Below are positions 49,426 through 62,079 of a stretch of DNA of 64,000 nt, one piece after another. The DNA comes from Oasisia sp. SBJ-2009 (taxonomy: Eukaryota; Annelida; Polychaeta; Sabellida; Siboglinidae): the NCBI GenBank assembly GCA_964017155.1, contig OZ024863.1, positions 38,385,538 to 38,449,537 of the forward strand. The letters run 5' to 3'. The notes below the pieces were generated by a model. That model was not told where the DNA came from. It was given only the letters and a program-made list of their open reading frames with translations, and did no database searches. Positions within the stretch are counted from its first letter, which is position 1; every line of letters starts with the position of its first letter. A program made the position numbers and the translations under genes.

Positions 49426-50367
49426 GGCGTCCGCGTAAAGACCACAGGTCTAACCAGAGCTATTAGATAGTAGCTGGGAGACTCCCCCGATGAAACCGCA
49501 CGCGCACAGATCTCGGACGTCTCGTCGTGTAGTACAGTATTAGCCTCTGTTACCCAGGCTCCGTGAGGTGGCAGCACTTTTAAGCCCCTGACCTCGGCCT
49601 GGTGAAAGAGACGTTCTGCATTTCGACCCGCCAGGGCGGCCTTACCACAGATTAGGGTAGCTCGCTGATTGGCTCTCAGGCCAACTATAAAATAAAAATT
49701 TAAATAACGATATACTTTTACAAGATAATGATATACTATAACAAGTATTAAAAATTTAACTTACATTAACACTAAAATAAGTAAAAATTCAAATATTCAG
49801 TTGTTTATCAAATAAGAATTACGGCAGGATTAGCCAGTATCCGTGAGGTGGCAGCATTGTCTAGCCCCACACGGATAGCATACAAATTAAATAATGATAC
49901 CTTTTTATCAAATAATGCTGTATTGTAAAAACTATTCAAAATTACACTTATATTAACACAAAATAAATACAAATTTGCAGTTGTTTATAAAAAAATTAAA
50001 TCACGGCAGTGTCCGTGAGGTGGCATCATTGTATAGATCACGCGGATAAACAAACAAAAGCCGTCAATGTCACCAGACTGTCTTCTCGGCGTAGTTCCGC
50101 AGCCGACCGACAGTTGGTTAAGCTAAGGTCTAACCAGAGCTACTAGATAGGAGCTGGGACACTCCCCCGATGGGTCCACACGCGCACAGATCTCGGACGT
50201 CCCGCCGTTTAGTACGGTATATGTTTGAAGTTTTGATCCCATTCGTGTGAGGGCGCTATGTGTTGAGGAGCTTCAGCTCGGATGTATTAGCTATGACCTA
50301 ATTATGCCTATGGGTTTATGGTTAGGTTAGGATTAAGGCCACATTATATGGTTCTTACGCGGACGCC
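49426..50367. mobile_element. Composite inverted-repeat element (942 bp) containing a GAGGTGGCAGCA-family copy
   Basis: Outer 13-bp inverted repeats GGCGTCCGCGTAA (49426-49438) and TTACGCGGACGCC (50355-50367). Inside, a 94-bp direct repeat (49447-49540 and 50127-50220, starting GGTCTAACCAGAGCTA) brackets a GAGGTGGCAGCA-family element (49550-50125) with GAGGTGGCAGCA at 49565 and 49845 and a variant at 50017. Non-coding throughout. Confidence 0.75.
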
Positions 50368-50568
50368 TTCAACAACTAATTACACTCCCTGAAGGGACTA
50401 ACAATAAATTGATGAGCGTGGTAAGAACATATTGCTCGCAAACACAGTTCACAACATTGTGGAGTCACTATAAGGATTTCCATATTCCACGCAAGCGCAT
50501 CAATGGGAAACTTAAATGAAAAGGGCTCTGTTTGGCCGATTACCATTAGCCACATAGGGGCCTATATC

Positions 50569-50639
50569 GCACACGCACACGCACACGCACACGCACACGC
50601 ACACGCACACGCACACGCACACGCACACGCACACGCACA
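50569..50639. repeat. (ACACGC)n microsatellite, short
   Basis: About 11 pure hexamer units, the same motif and orientation as the kilobase array at 55.2-56.2 kb. Confidence 0.95.
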
Positions 50640-51317
50640 GTAGAGAAAAACAAGTTCTACAGAACCTACCAGTCACCACGCTTCAGTTTATGCATCAACT
50701 ATGGCGACGCCTCGAATTGTTACGTCATTGACGACGTCACCGCCTTGTTCTTGTGAATTTTCCAAAATGGCTGCACACTTTTTAGAAGCGGATTTTACAT
50801 TACCCGACTCACAGATGTGGGTTCTGTGGAATAGGTCGCTGCGATCATCACGTGTGTCGTCCGTTGGCGGGGGGGGGGGGGGGGGGGAGGGGGGAGGGAG
50901 ATTTAACGTAAATTTTACGGGGCTAGGGAAGTTAGTGCATTTTGGACATTGCTAAACACTACGATAAGGAACCGTGTGAAGCCCATATCATGTGTATCTT
51001 CAGAATGTTTAAGATAGGCGTGTATTGCAAAAAGAAGATGGATTCTGAAAGTGCTTTATTGCATGAATATAACTGTTCATGTTTGGGCTATATAGAATGG
51101 CACAAAGAGAAAGAAACAAACACACGTGCGGAGAACATGGCGGCTAGAGAGAAGTAAACATATAGATACTATTAGATAGGTGCACACAATTATAAATACA
51201 AAAACACAGACAAGGACACACTCGGTAAAACAGATTCGTCGATAGAAACCTTAGAAATCTCGTGTAGGTGAAAGCGCATCAATCGGTGTTAAATGAATTT
51301 TCGTATGCAAGAGGAAG

Positions 51318-51493
51318 GGACAAAGAGAGAGAGGGGGGAGGGGGGAGGGAGGAGGGGGGAGAGAGGGAGGGAGAGAGGGAGGAAGGGAGGGAGGGAGAGA
51401 GTGTGTGAGAGAGACAGAGTGAGAGAGAGAGAGAGAGGGGGAGGGAGGGAGAGAGAGAGAGAGAGAGAGAGGGAGACATACAGACAGACAGAC

Positions 51494-51560
<67 letters not shown>

Positions 51561-51594
51561 GTGAGAGATCAAGTGAGAGAAAGTGAGAGAAAGT

Positions 51595-51662
<68 letters not shown>
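51318..51662. repeat. (GA)n/(GGGA)n purine tract
   Basis: Pure GA runs (for example 51498-51545 and 51600-51662) mixed with GGGAGG and GACA units. Arg-Glu and Leu-Ser frames are by-products. Confidence 0.95.
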
Positions 51663-51666
<4 letters not shown>

Positions 51667-52327
51667 ACACACATATAAACATACACGACACACGTTAAGT
51701 TAAATAGGATTCATCTAATTCGTAAACACGGTTTACTCGAAATGCTTCCCCCGACCTCAAGTTAAACAAATTGTACTCTAGACTACAGTCTACACACACG
51801 GTCAGATGATTGTATAGACACTCATGCTCACGTTTGTAGCCGCACGAGCGGGTTAATGATGAATGGTCTGTCCCCTCAGCTACATGCTCTTACACGCGGT
51901 CGAACTTCCGGTGTCATGAACCCGGATTCGACCCGGCCCAGATTCGACTCCAAACACGTATACTACTCCGAATCTGGGCCCGCGCGACTCATAAGAACTT
52001 TTGGAATATTTGTATGCACAACATCTACGGAATTGGAGATTTGCACACTGATATACGTTCAAACACTTTGTTCTGTTTTTGTCGAAGCAGTAGAGCCATT
52101 AGCTTAGGCAGAACAAATGTTTTTCTGACCTGTCAATTATGCACTGAGTATATGTATGAATAGCCTTGTCCCATCGCGGGCGCGTCATTGTATGTAATTA
52201 CGTTTAGTCTAGTTGTGCTCCATCAACTGACTACTAGTTAGGCTATGGGAGGCAAACATGTATTTGATCTACCGTCTACTCCATACATAATCGTCCCTGG
52301 TCGCTTTTTTAACAGCGCGGACCCGTA

Positions 52328-52725
52328 GGGGAGACCGGGACTAGTTGTAACACGGGTAAGTTGTAGCTAGAGGGCTTGCAGACAAAACTGCTAACGCAAA
52401 TGATACTGCAAGACGAGAGCATGTTCATCAATAGATTTGAGCATGTCATGTGTAATATCACGTGAATCCGTCGACACGCCATAAAGGTATGCCATTTTAA
52501 TGGTAAAGAGGTACTACCGTACCGGAGTAACTTGTAATACTTTAGGACACCTCATATAACTCATTATGCCACAAATATGTAATAAACCAGGCATTTAATT
52601 ATGCACCAATTACCTTCGGGAAATATGTGGGGAACTTTAGGCATGACAAAAGTTTCGATCGGTTAAGAAACCTACCCGGAATCCTGAAATGTGTTATTTT
52701 TGTTACAACTAGCCCCGGTCTCCCC
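52328..52725. mobile_element. 398-bp TIR element
   Basis: Inverted ends GGGGAGACCGGGACTAGTTG (from 52328) and CAACTAGCCCCGGTCTCCCC (to 52725), about 25 bp with one mismatch. Another CTTGTAA..GTAAC-like motif lies inside. No coding capacity; a non-autonomous DNA transposon. Confidence 0.88.
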
Positions 52726-54156
52726 TTTTCGGAGTCGAATCAGGGCCCGCGACACCTGCCTCGCGTCAACTGCTCTACGCGTAGTCACGTATGTGTGTGA
52801 ATTGTATAACAAAACCCGCAGGTTTCAACGCCAGTAAAGGCAATCGTCCGTGAATTAACGTGTGCAGCGGTGCCTCGTGTTTAGCCGTGGTGACAGGCAG
52901 TGAAGACGCCGCCCAAAGCGACAACAAAATAAAGGGTAAATCATTATATAAATAGGTTTTCAGGTATGCACTTCTATATAAATCAATGGCGCATGTCGCA
53001 GAGACATTGCAGACATGTGCAGCTGTAGAGATGCGTGTAGTCAAATGTCGTTGTTAGTGATGCTGTCTCCTCTCCGTGCCGTCGGTGATGTTATTAATTC
53101 TTGTCTGCTATCTTTCTTCCGTCGCATTCCTTTTAATGACTCGGTCTCGTGTTGCGCTCCAGTCACCTCGTGTTTACATTGAATACCAGTTCGTTACCCA
53201 GTTGCGTAAATATACAGTCATAGCTGGAGACATCCCCAGTTGACAACTGTTTTTTACCATCTGCACGAGGTGATTGGAACGCGGCATCATTCTCCACTCC
53301 CGCTTAATCCTGCCATGTCTGCTTTCACTTATTCCTCCTTTCATATATTGTCCGTTTCACATAATCCTTCCATTTCAGCCACGTTCTACCCCTTCTTTCT
53401 CGACCTAACTCAGACACCACCGTTTCCTCATTATGTAGGCGGCCATAATCACCGTCATCTGACTAGGAAGTGACGTAGACACCGGTGTCTAAACTACGTC
53501 ACAGTCACCTCGTATTTACCGTAAATACAACTTTGCAACTTTTCGTGACTCAATTTACCAGTGGTGATTAGAAGTGATTAGAACGCAGCATTAACCTTAG
53601 CATTCGTTCCATGTGGCCAACCTAGGTTAATGTTCTTCAAATAATCATTTCCGGACCATTTACCTCGTAATTACATAGTAATGAAGAAGTTTTGGTGTAG
53701 GCCAATCGCCCACTGGGGACTTTCCATCGTGGGTTTTTACGGAGATATTTTTATGGTAATAGACGTCTGCGTGCTGACAGTCGATGCCGTCGGTTTTGGA
53801 AGAGCGCTTTTGTGACACCACTTTCGTGTAGAAGGAGATTTATGTGGCAATATTCCTCCAGGTGCATTTACAATATGGGTCACAAACAACTCCACCCAAT
53901 TGACAGAACCCTTTCGGCTGAGAACTGCGCAAGCTGTTCTACGGGAAAACGTGCGTTCATTAAAGCGTACTTTTGAGCATTGCCTGATCAACGGAATCAG
54001 CTGTATCATGGACAGTTTTATGTGTGATTCATATGACTGAAAAATTGAATCCGTGGAAAGGTATAACCTGCTGTCTGGATGTGAGATATTATCACCCAAG
54101 TCATAGAGACCAGAACGAATGGACAACTGGATCCTTCCGGAGATACAGTGTACAAA
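52726..54156. other. Intergenic, no gene recognised
   Basis: Two diverged direct copies of a segment are visible (about 53160-53290 and 53500-53600, sharing AGTCACCTCGT and TGATTGGAACGCGGCATCAT-like blocks). They flank a palindrome GTGACGTAG...CTACGTCAC (53470-53502). No protein recognised. Confidence 0.45.
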
Positions 54157-54462
54157 CCCTTACAAAAACAATAGCATTCAAATACCATTGAAATACCATT
54201 CAGATACCATTGGTTTTTGAATGGTTTTTGAATGGTACTTGAATGGTCCTAGGGGTATTATGGCCAAGGGTATTTGAATGGTATCCGAATGGTTTTATGA
54301 ATGATATTTTGAATGGTATTTTGGTTTCTTTGTACCGATCAGTGGTATCGAATTGTATTTTAAATTACCGTTGAGAGTACCATTGAGTCCTGCTGATATA
54401 TCATTGATACTGAATGGTATTCAATGGTAGTCAGTGGTATACCATTGGCTTTTTTGTAAGGG
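54157..54462. mobile_element. 306-bp TIR element built from AATACCATT repeats
   Basis: Perfect 12-bp ends CCCTTACAAAAA (54157-54168) and TTTTTGTAAGGG (54451-54462). The left interior is AATACCATT repeats and the rest is AATGGTATT/AATGGTTTT repeats, so the whole element is an extended imperfect hairpin. Confidence 0.85.
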
Positions 54463-55200
54463 AAACAAAGTGGAGTGAACTTCAAGACGAAGGAGCAATC
54501 CTCCTAATTGCCGTTCAAACCGCCGAGTCACCCGATAAAAAGCCTACTTCCGGCGTCATCTTATGATTCTTCCTTTCTTTCTCGGTGCATACAGGCGCTG
54601 CTTTGTGTGTCAATGTGGGCGTTATCACGATGAATGTGACGGCTTAAAAGACGACATGCCTACTACATCACCTTGGAACTATTTCAAAGGTGGCCGTTTA
54701 GTGCAGAATGTTATTCCCACAAGCAAGACACTGTGAGTCGGCAGAATGTAGCCACGGCGTGTGTGCACACATTGTTTGATTTACGATTCCTTCTTTGACA
54801 GACAGAAGACAGGATGAACACGTACAAGGATCGAGGGGTTAAATGATCATGCAACTAGCTGAGCTGATGTAGGGAGGAGGGAACGAATTGCACAGCTTCC
54901 CGTCCGAAGATAAATGTGCGATAAACAATGGAAAGGAGAAAATGAAACAGAAGAGAGGGACATAAGGGACAGAACAAGGCCCGTAAGTTGAAGGGGAGCA
55001 TGGAAGTTATAGGAAGAGGGCAATGCAAGAACAAAATGCATTGCTGATAACTAAGACACATCTGAACCCACCGCTGATCCCTGTTGCGTAAACGACACAC
55101 AATTACTAGCACACACATCCACGCCTATGCACGTACATACACATGCAGACACGCATGCACGCACGCACATACGCAACCACTCGACATACACGAATAGATA
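54463..55200. other. Intergenic, no gene recognised
   Basis: No exon or RNA gene could be supported. Confidence 0.5.
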
Positions 55201-55202
55201 CA

Positions 55203-56281
55203 CATGCAATACACACACGCATACGCACACACACACACGCACACACGCACGCACGCACGCACGCACGCACGCACACGCACACGCACACGCACACGCACAC
55301 GCACACGCACACGCACACGCACACGCACACGCACACGCACACGCACACGCACACGCACACGCACACGCACACGCACACGCACACGCACACGCACACGCAC
55401 ACGCACACGCACACGCACACGCACACGCACACGCACACGCACACGCACACGCACACGCACACGCACACGCACACGCACACGCACACGCACACGCACACGC
55501 ACACGCACACGCACACGCACACGCACACGCACACGCACACGCACACGCACACGCACACGCACACGCACACGCACACGCACACGCACACGCACACGCACAC
55601 GCACACGCACACGCACACGCACACGCACACGCACACGCACACGCACACGCACACGCACACGCACACGCACACGCACACGCACACGCACACGCACACGCAC
55701 ACGCACACGCACACGCACACGCACACGCACACGCACACGCACACGCACACGCACACGCACACGCACACGCACACGCACACGCACACGCACACGCACACGC
55801 ACACGCACACGCACACGCACACGCACACGCACACGCACACGCACACGCACACGCACACGCACACGCACACGCACACGCACACGCACACGCACACGCACAC
55901 GCACACGCACACGCACACGCACACGCACACGCACACGCACACGCACACGCACACGCACACGCACACGCACACGCACACGCACACGCACACGCACACGCAC
56001 ACGCACACGCACACGCACACGCACACGCACACGCACACGCACACGCACACGCACACGCACACGCACACGCACACGCACACGCACACGCACACGCACACGC
56101 ACACGCACACGCACACGCACACGCACACGCACACGCACACGCACACGCACACGCACACGCACACGCACACGCACACGCACACGCACACGCACACGCACAC
56201 GCACACGCACACGCACACGCACACGCACACGCACACGCACACGCGGACGCACACGCGGACGCACGGACGCACACACGCACA

Positions 56282-56320
<39 letters not shown>

Positions 56321-56368
56321 GCACGCACGCACGCACACAAACACACACACACACAACGCACGCACACA

Positions 56369-56400
<32 letters not shown>

Positions 56401-56403
56401 CAC
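55203..56403. repeat. Kilobase-scale (ACACGC)n array
   Basis: About 160 perfect hexamer copies from about 55273 to 56243, bordered by ACGC and AC runs. No interruptions are visible in the core. All six frames are open and produce dipeptide-repeat ORFs of 385-461 codons that are not genes. Confidence 0.98.
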
Positions 56404-57320
56404 ACCCTGAACACAACGACAAGTGTCTAGATGCAATCACCTGAAGATGTCAACGTAGCAACGTGTTTTTAGCCAGCTAATATTTGCCACGTCACTGTGG
56501 GGTCGTATCTATCACGCGAATGTCACCATCGTGTGACTTCTCTTAAGGTTATGCGTCGACATTAACCGACCGGCTAATTTCCCGGCTGAGCCACCAATAT
56601 CAGTATCACTTCCTGGTCGATGAACTGCGATTACGACGGTATTTATGAATGAACAGAACGCCCCTTCAGATGGAATGGAGAGATTTTTAAAATACAGTAA
56701 CACTTATAGATCTGCGATAGGCGCTTCTTTCTGTCTGTGGATGTTGTCACGTCCTGAGCATTCCACACAAACATTCGCATGGGAAAAGAGATGATTTTAT
56801 CTGTGCATGTAGCAGCTACATAATCAAACCATGGCATTTTGGAATACTCGGTTGTCAGAGTTCAGCTTCGTACACCAATGCTGCTGGTGTCACGTTATTG
56901 GTGTACTGTTAATGTGTAATGATTATAAACACAGTTTTCCGAATAAAGTACGTTTTACTGACGTTTTATATAGTGAGTATTGGTTTAATGTTATGACAAA
57001 GCATAATCTTACGCTCAGTTTAAATGTTCAAACGGGAGTCTCCTAACCTGTTATATATAATCATTTATAATAAAAATTATGTATTGTAGTTATTGGTCTT
57101 TGTCAAATAAACAAGTCAAGTCAGTATACTTCTGCTGTTCAATTTTATAAATTGTATAAATCTATCTCTCCATTAAAACACTGTACAACTGTATTACATG
57201 GCAACAAATCGTAACAATTAGAACTGCATATTGCATGCCAGTACTGCTGAAGCAGTATTTTTTATCAGGTTTCGAGACAATTTTTGAAATCATAAAACCC
57301 ATCATCCATATGGTACGTTG
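56404..57320. other. Intergenic, no gene recognised
   Basis: AT-rich, short frames only. Confidence 0.5.
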
Positions 57321-57912
57321 TATCACATACGTCCGTACGTCCGTACGTCCGTACGTCCGTACGTCCGTACGTCCGTACGTCCGTACGTCCGTCCGTCCGT
57401 CCGTCCGTCCGTCCGTCCGTCCGTCCGTCCGTCCGTCCGTCCGTCCGTCCGTCCGTCCGTCCGTCCGTCCGTCCGTCCGTCCGTCCGTCCGTCCGTCCGT
57501 CCGTCCGTCCGTCCGTCCGTCCGTCCGTCCGTCCGTCCGTCCGTCCGTCCGTCCGTCCGTCCGTCCGTCCGTCCGTCCGTCCGTCCGTCCGTCCGTCCGT
57601 CCGTCCGTCCGTCCGTCCGTCCGTCCGTCCGTCCGTCCGTCCGTCCGTCCGTCCGTCCGTCCGTCCGTCCGTCCGTCCGTCCGTCCGTCCGTCCGTCCGT
57701 CCGTCCGTCCGTCCGTCCGTCCGTCCGTCCGTCCGTCCGTCCGTCCGTCCGTCCGTCCGTCCGTCCGCCCGCCCGCCCGCCCGCCCGCCCGCCCGCCCGC
57801 CCGCCCGCCCGCCCGCCCGCCCGCCCGCCCGTCCGTCCGTCCGTCCCTCCGTCCCTCCGTCCCTCCGTCCCTCCGTCCCTCCGTCCCTCCGTCCCTCCGT
57901 CCCTCCGTCCAC
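57321..57912. repeat. Compound (CGTA)-(CCGT)n-(CCGC)n-(CCGTCCCT)n array
   Basis: CGTACGTC units, then about 95 pure CCGT units (57384-57766), about 16 CCGC units, then CCGTCCCT octamers to 57908. The successive motif changes suggest stepwise mutation and re-expansion. Four-residue protein repeats in all frames are by-products. Confidence 0.97.
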
Positions 57913-58012
57913 CATTTTACCAAAGGTTTGACACGGCTGCACAGGATTCGAACTCGGGGTGTCGAGAGTCTGACGGTCTAGACACAAATCTTGGCGTAGG
58001 GTGGATGGCCTG
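57913..58012 (-). mobile_element. tRNA-like SINE head on the minus strand
   Basis: Minus-strand reading contains a perfect B-box-like GAGTTCGAATCC (57944-57955), followed by TGTGCAGCCGTGTCAAAC, and then enters the GGAC-type repeat that forms the CCGT array on the plus strand. Confidence 0.55.
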
Positions 58013-59407
58013 AAACGTTTAAATTATCAGTAACTTTCTCGTCACTAACTGCCAAATAAAAAATAGATCCCTTATCACCTAATCAGAGAGAGCAAGGTTA
58101 TACACCCACTGCTTGCACCCACTGATTGCTGATTTAGGCACGGCCGATTACGCACAACAAAGGTTTATTTGTTGCAATATCAATAGCGCGGTTTCCTCTA
58201 GCGGTGTCGTATTTCACATAGTCACTGAGTCCACTCAGACAGGCAGGTCTTCGGCTTATCGCCAAAATCTCAGCAGTTATTTTGGGAAACATCCTGGAGA
58301 GTCATTTCTGTGAGGTGGAATGTTCGTCTTATTCATCAATGTTTACAAGTCGCAACTTCCTCGTTCGGCACCTGTGGTCAGTCTATCGGTCAACTCTCGC
58401 CTTGAGCAAAGACACCGATATTAATAGCCCTGCTGCGTAAAAAAGCGTGTCGATCTGATTGTTGCATTGGTATGTTGATAAGTAGGCAGATATCATGTAT
58501 ATTTATGAATAAATAGAATATTCTTTGATTCTAAATGCGTTGTTTGCGTTGCGCGCTGTTGCTTCTTAACGTTGTTTACTTGAAAGGCGACTCTGCAAAT
58601 GTAGATTGAATCTTCTGTATTTACATTGTTAGCCCCGGCTAGAACTGCGGGCTGGAACTGGAGTGGTCGAAATTAGTTGTCATTTGCACTGATGGGAGAT
58701 CATGGAAGGAGGCATGCCTCCTGGGTTCTGACCACTTCATGTGTTCTATAAATATCCATACACTCTATACTTCAACAAGACAAACATTCGTGAAACCACG
58801 TGTTACATGGCTGGCTAATGTGTCTGCTGATGGCAGTAAACGTGCTACTCATATCGTAGATTTATCGTAATGCTATATGCAACACTGGCGCAGGGACGAA
58901 ATTAATATTAGGCGGATCGAGCCGTAGCTTCAGCGTGCGTGCTGTTGATATATGTTCAGCATTTGTGAAGCTGCACCTCCAGCCAGAAATTGATGAAAAC
59001 TCTCGAAATGAATACGCTTTAAGAAATCTAAAAAAATCTATAATTACATCCCCGTTAAGAAGTTTTCACAGGTGACTACTGCTCCCGTTAAATAAAATGT
59101 CGTAGTAAATTAAACGTAACTAATTTGTCCACTTACCCCGTCTGTAAGTGTATCGGTGGTTTCAAATGCCTTGCAGATTGATATCTACTCGGTGTAGTAT
59201 CGAGAACCATGCGCACTGGCGTGATGTGTCCCTAGGACATTTTACCAGTTACAAATACAGATACAGAACTATGTGGTCCGACATCTGTTCGTTTTCCACC
59301 GAAACTTGTGAAATGGCGTTAAGCGACATTACGTCACTTCCATTATTACGTCAGTCGCTGGTTACCGAAGCACCGCTATTTGTTTTATAATAATACGTTG
59401 GCTGTTT

Positions 59408-59486
<79 letters not shown>

Positions 59487-61408
59487 ATTTGTTGTTGTTT
59501 TGTTTTTGTTTTTAATACAGTAACCGTTAATAATGTCATAAATGTTTGTTAAGATATTTTAAAAAGTCAAACTCATAGCCTATTCATATCTATAAAATAT
59601 CGTTGAAAATGTGTCTACGCTGCATCTGCTACAGCTATGGTGGTTATTAATAATAATTATGCCGACATAATTTCGCAATCGCATGCTGTCCTATCTAACT
59701 ATCAATGACACTTATTTTAATGGTTTAGCCAAACATGTAGTTTTACTCAATCAAACCCGCAGGCAACTTACACGTGCAGACGTAGACATTATTATATCCG
59801 GCAACATGGTGCTGTGTAACATAAAGTTATTATTATTATTATTATTTATGGAGGACTTGTTAAGTTCGTAAAATGCAATTTGTTTAATGTTTAGCACTGG
59901 TTTAATCCCAAATACACACCACCACAACCACCACCGCCGCCGCCAACATCACCACTACTACCAACAACACAATGCTTGTCTACGTTGTTTAATGACGCAT
60001 ATGTGTAATGATCACACATAATATAAGTTGGTAGTAGCTGACATATAAGTGGGACTGTTTCTGTGTCTCGTAAAAGGCTCAATTCAACTAAACTCATAGC
60101 TTCCTGGACGTGTGACTCGCACGCGTGTGTGTGTTGTTCTCCAGAGCCGTGCACTTGAATGATCGCCCAGCAGAGAGTTATGACGTCAATGGTCACTGGA
60201 CTTGACGCAGGAAGACAGTGAGATCGTGACCGTGCCAGGAAGACACTTGTTGTTTCTAATGTTGGAAATTTGACATTTTACCCGGCCAAGTAACCCGCAA
60301 GAGCAATAACTCATTGCACTTAAATTCATCATTAAAACAATTCAGTTGTGAATTTGTTAAACGCAAATATCGATTGTCGTATTACCAAGGACATTATTTC
60401 CATGACGCATCCATGACAATGTCATTCTAGCGCGTCATGGTGTTGACAGTTTAACTTTTCAAGTATTCGGGATCACTCTTGAAGATCAAATTTATTCTTA
60501 AAGTGAAAAATCAGATTTAAGTGCTGTTATCAAGGTTAGTCAAATGGTCCCAGTGTCTTTCTAAACAATGTGAATACGTCTAAGAACAACATCCAAACAT
60601 ACGACAACCACAATTGAACTAAACATTTTCACAAACAATTAATGTTTGAGCATCGACATGTGTCTATTACCTCAATTTATCTTAGGTAGTATTATTTTTA
60701 TTTGCGTAAATTACGTTGACATGGCGCTTGCGAGAATACGTCGGTAGAAGCAAATACCGAGCAACTGGCCTTGCAAGAATCTCTAATATTTAGTTCACAC
60801 ACTATAGTTTAAAAAAATTAAACTCAACTTCCCAAATGCGATATCTTCCTGAACCCAAACATAGAGCAAAGTAACCGTCAGATAAATAATCAACCGTGAT
60901 GAGTTATCTAACGTCAAAATGTTGTTACTGTAATGTTTTCCATTATGTGCGTCTGGTGTCCTTTCACCAGTCATTCAGTTGAGTCAGACAGCACGCCACC
61001 CACTCGTGTGGTGACACCCGATGTTTAACGTATCACATGTCAAAGTTGGCCAAAAGGGCACGCACGTCTTGTTAAACGCCACTTAGAGTTCTATGTAATT
61101 ATAGTTCCGATCTTAAAAAGTACCACGAGGTGGTTTTCCGTAAATGTATATTTGTCTGTCACGTTGTCGCTGTTCATTTTGCTAGAATATCGTCTTCAAA
61201 TTAATGTACGTAAAATAATCAAATAGCGTGAAGTTTCTTTGTCATTGTATTTATTCTCTTAACTCTTTTCAAAGTAATTTCACGGATTGATTAAACCTGT
61301 TCAGATTAATTAAGTGGACATAATTGTACAAATCAGTATTAACCCAATTGTATGAATGATAAACGCTAATTATCAAAATATGTAGGCTGTACAATTAATA
61401 TTATTTAC
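58013..61408. other. Intergenic, no gene recognised
   Basis: AT-rich DNA with only short frames. A pure AT microsatellite occupies 59408-59476 and small (CCA/CCG)n and (ATT)n tracts lie at about 59920-59965 and 59827-59849. Confidence 0.5.
59408..59476. repeat. (AT)n microsatellite
   Basis: Uninterrupted AT dinucleotides, about 34 units. Confidence 0.97.
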
Positions 61409-61410
61409 AT

Positions 61411-62079
61411 GCGCGCGTGTGCGTGTGCGTGTGCGTGTGCGTGTGCGTGTGCGTGTGCGTGTGCGTGTGCGTGTGCGTGTGCGTGTGCGTGTGCGTGTGC
61501 GTGTGCGTGTGCGTGTGCGTGTGCGTGTGCGTGTGCGTGTGCGTGTGCGTGTGCGTGTGCGTGTGCGTGTGCGTGTGCGTGTGCGTGTGCGTGTGCGTGT
61601 GCGTGTGCGTGTGCGTGTGCGTGTGCGTGTGCGTGTGCGTGTGCGTGTGCGTGTGCGTGTGCGTGTGCGTGTGCGTGTGCGTGTGCGTGTGCGTGTGCGT
61701 GTGCGTGTGCGTGTGCGTGTGCGTGTGCGTGTGCGTGTGCGTGTGCGTGTGCGTGTGCGTGTGCGTGTGCGTGTGCGTGTGCGTGTGCGTGTGCGTGTGC
61801 GTGTGCGTGTGCGTGTGCGTGTGCGTGTGCGTGTGCGTGTGCGTGTGCGTGTGCGTGTGCGTGTGCGTGTGCGTGTGCGTGTGCGTGTGCGTGTGCGTGT
61901 GCGTGTGCGTGTGCGTGTGCGTGTGCGTGTGCGTGTGCGTGTGCGTGTGCGTGTGCGTGTGCGTGTGCGTGTGCGTGTGCGTGTGCGTGTGCGTGTGCGC
62001 GTGCGCGTGCGCGTGCGCGTGCGCGTGCGCGTGCGCGTGCGCGTGCGCGTGCGCGCGCGCGTGCGTGTGTGTGTGCGTG
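61411..62079. repeat. (GTGTGC)n array, inverse of the 55-kb array
   Basis: About 97 perfect GTGTGC hexamers (to about 61998), followed by GTGCGC hexamers to 62057. GTGTGC is the reverse complement of GCACAC, so this array and that at 55.2-56.4 kb are in opposite orientation. The frames through it are not genes. Confidence 0.98.

Larger units (their letters stand above)
50368..52327. other. Intergenic with microsatellites
   Basis: No gene recognised. The simple repeats here are listed separately. The frame 50701-50955 crosses a poly(G) run (50867-50887) and is not credible. Confidence 0.5.

Noticed and set aside
53470..53502. GTGACGTAG...CTACGTCAC palindrome as a CRE-type regulatory element
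   Set aside because: No gene nearby; it sits between two diverged direct repeats and is more likely part of a decayed element.
55051..56444. Open frames up to 461 codons on both strands (Cys-Val, Arg-Val, Thr-His, Ala-His repeats)
   Set aside because: All frames of a pure hexanucleotide array are open; there is no start context, domain or unique sequence.
57162..58013. Pro-Ser-Val-Arg and Gly-Arg-Thr-Asp repeat proteins
   Set aside because: Translation of a CCGT tetranucleotide array; open on both strands.
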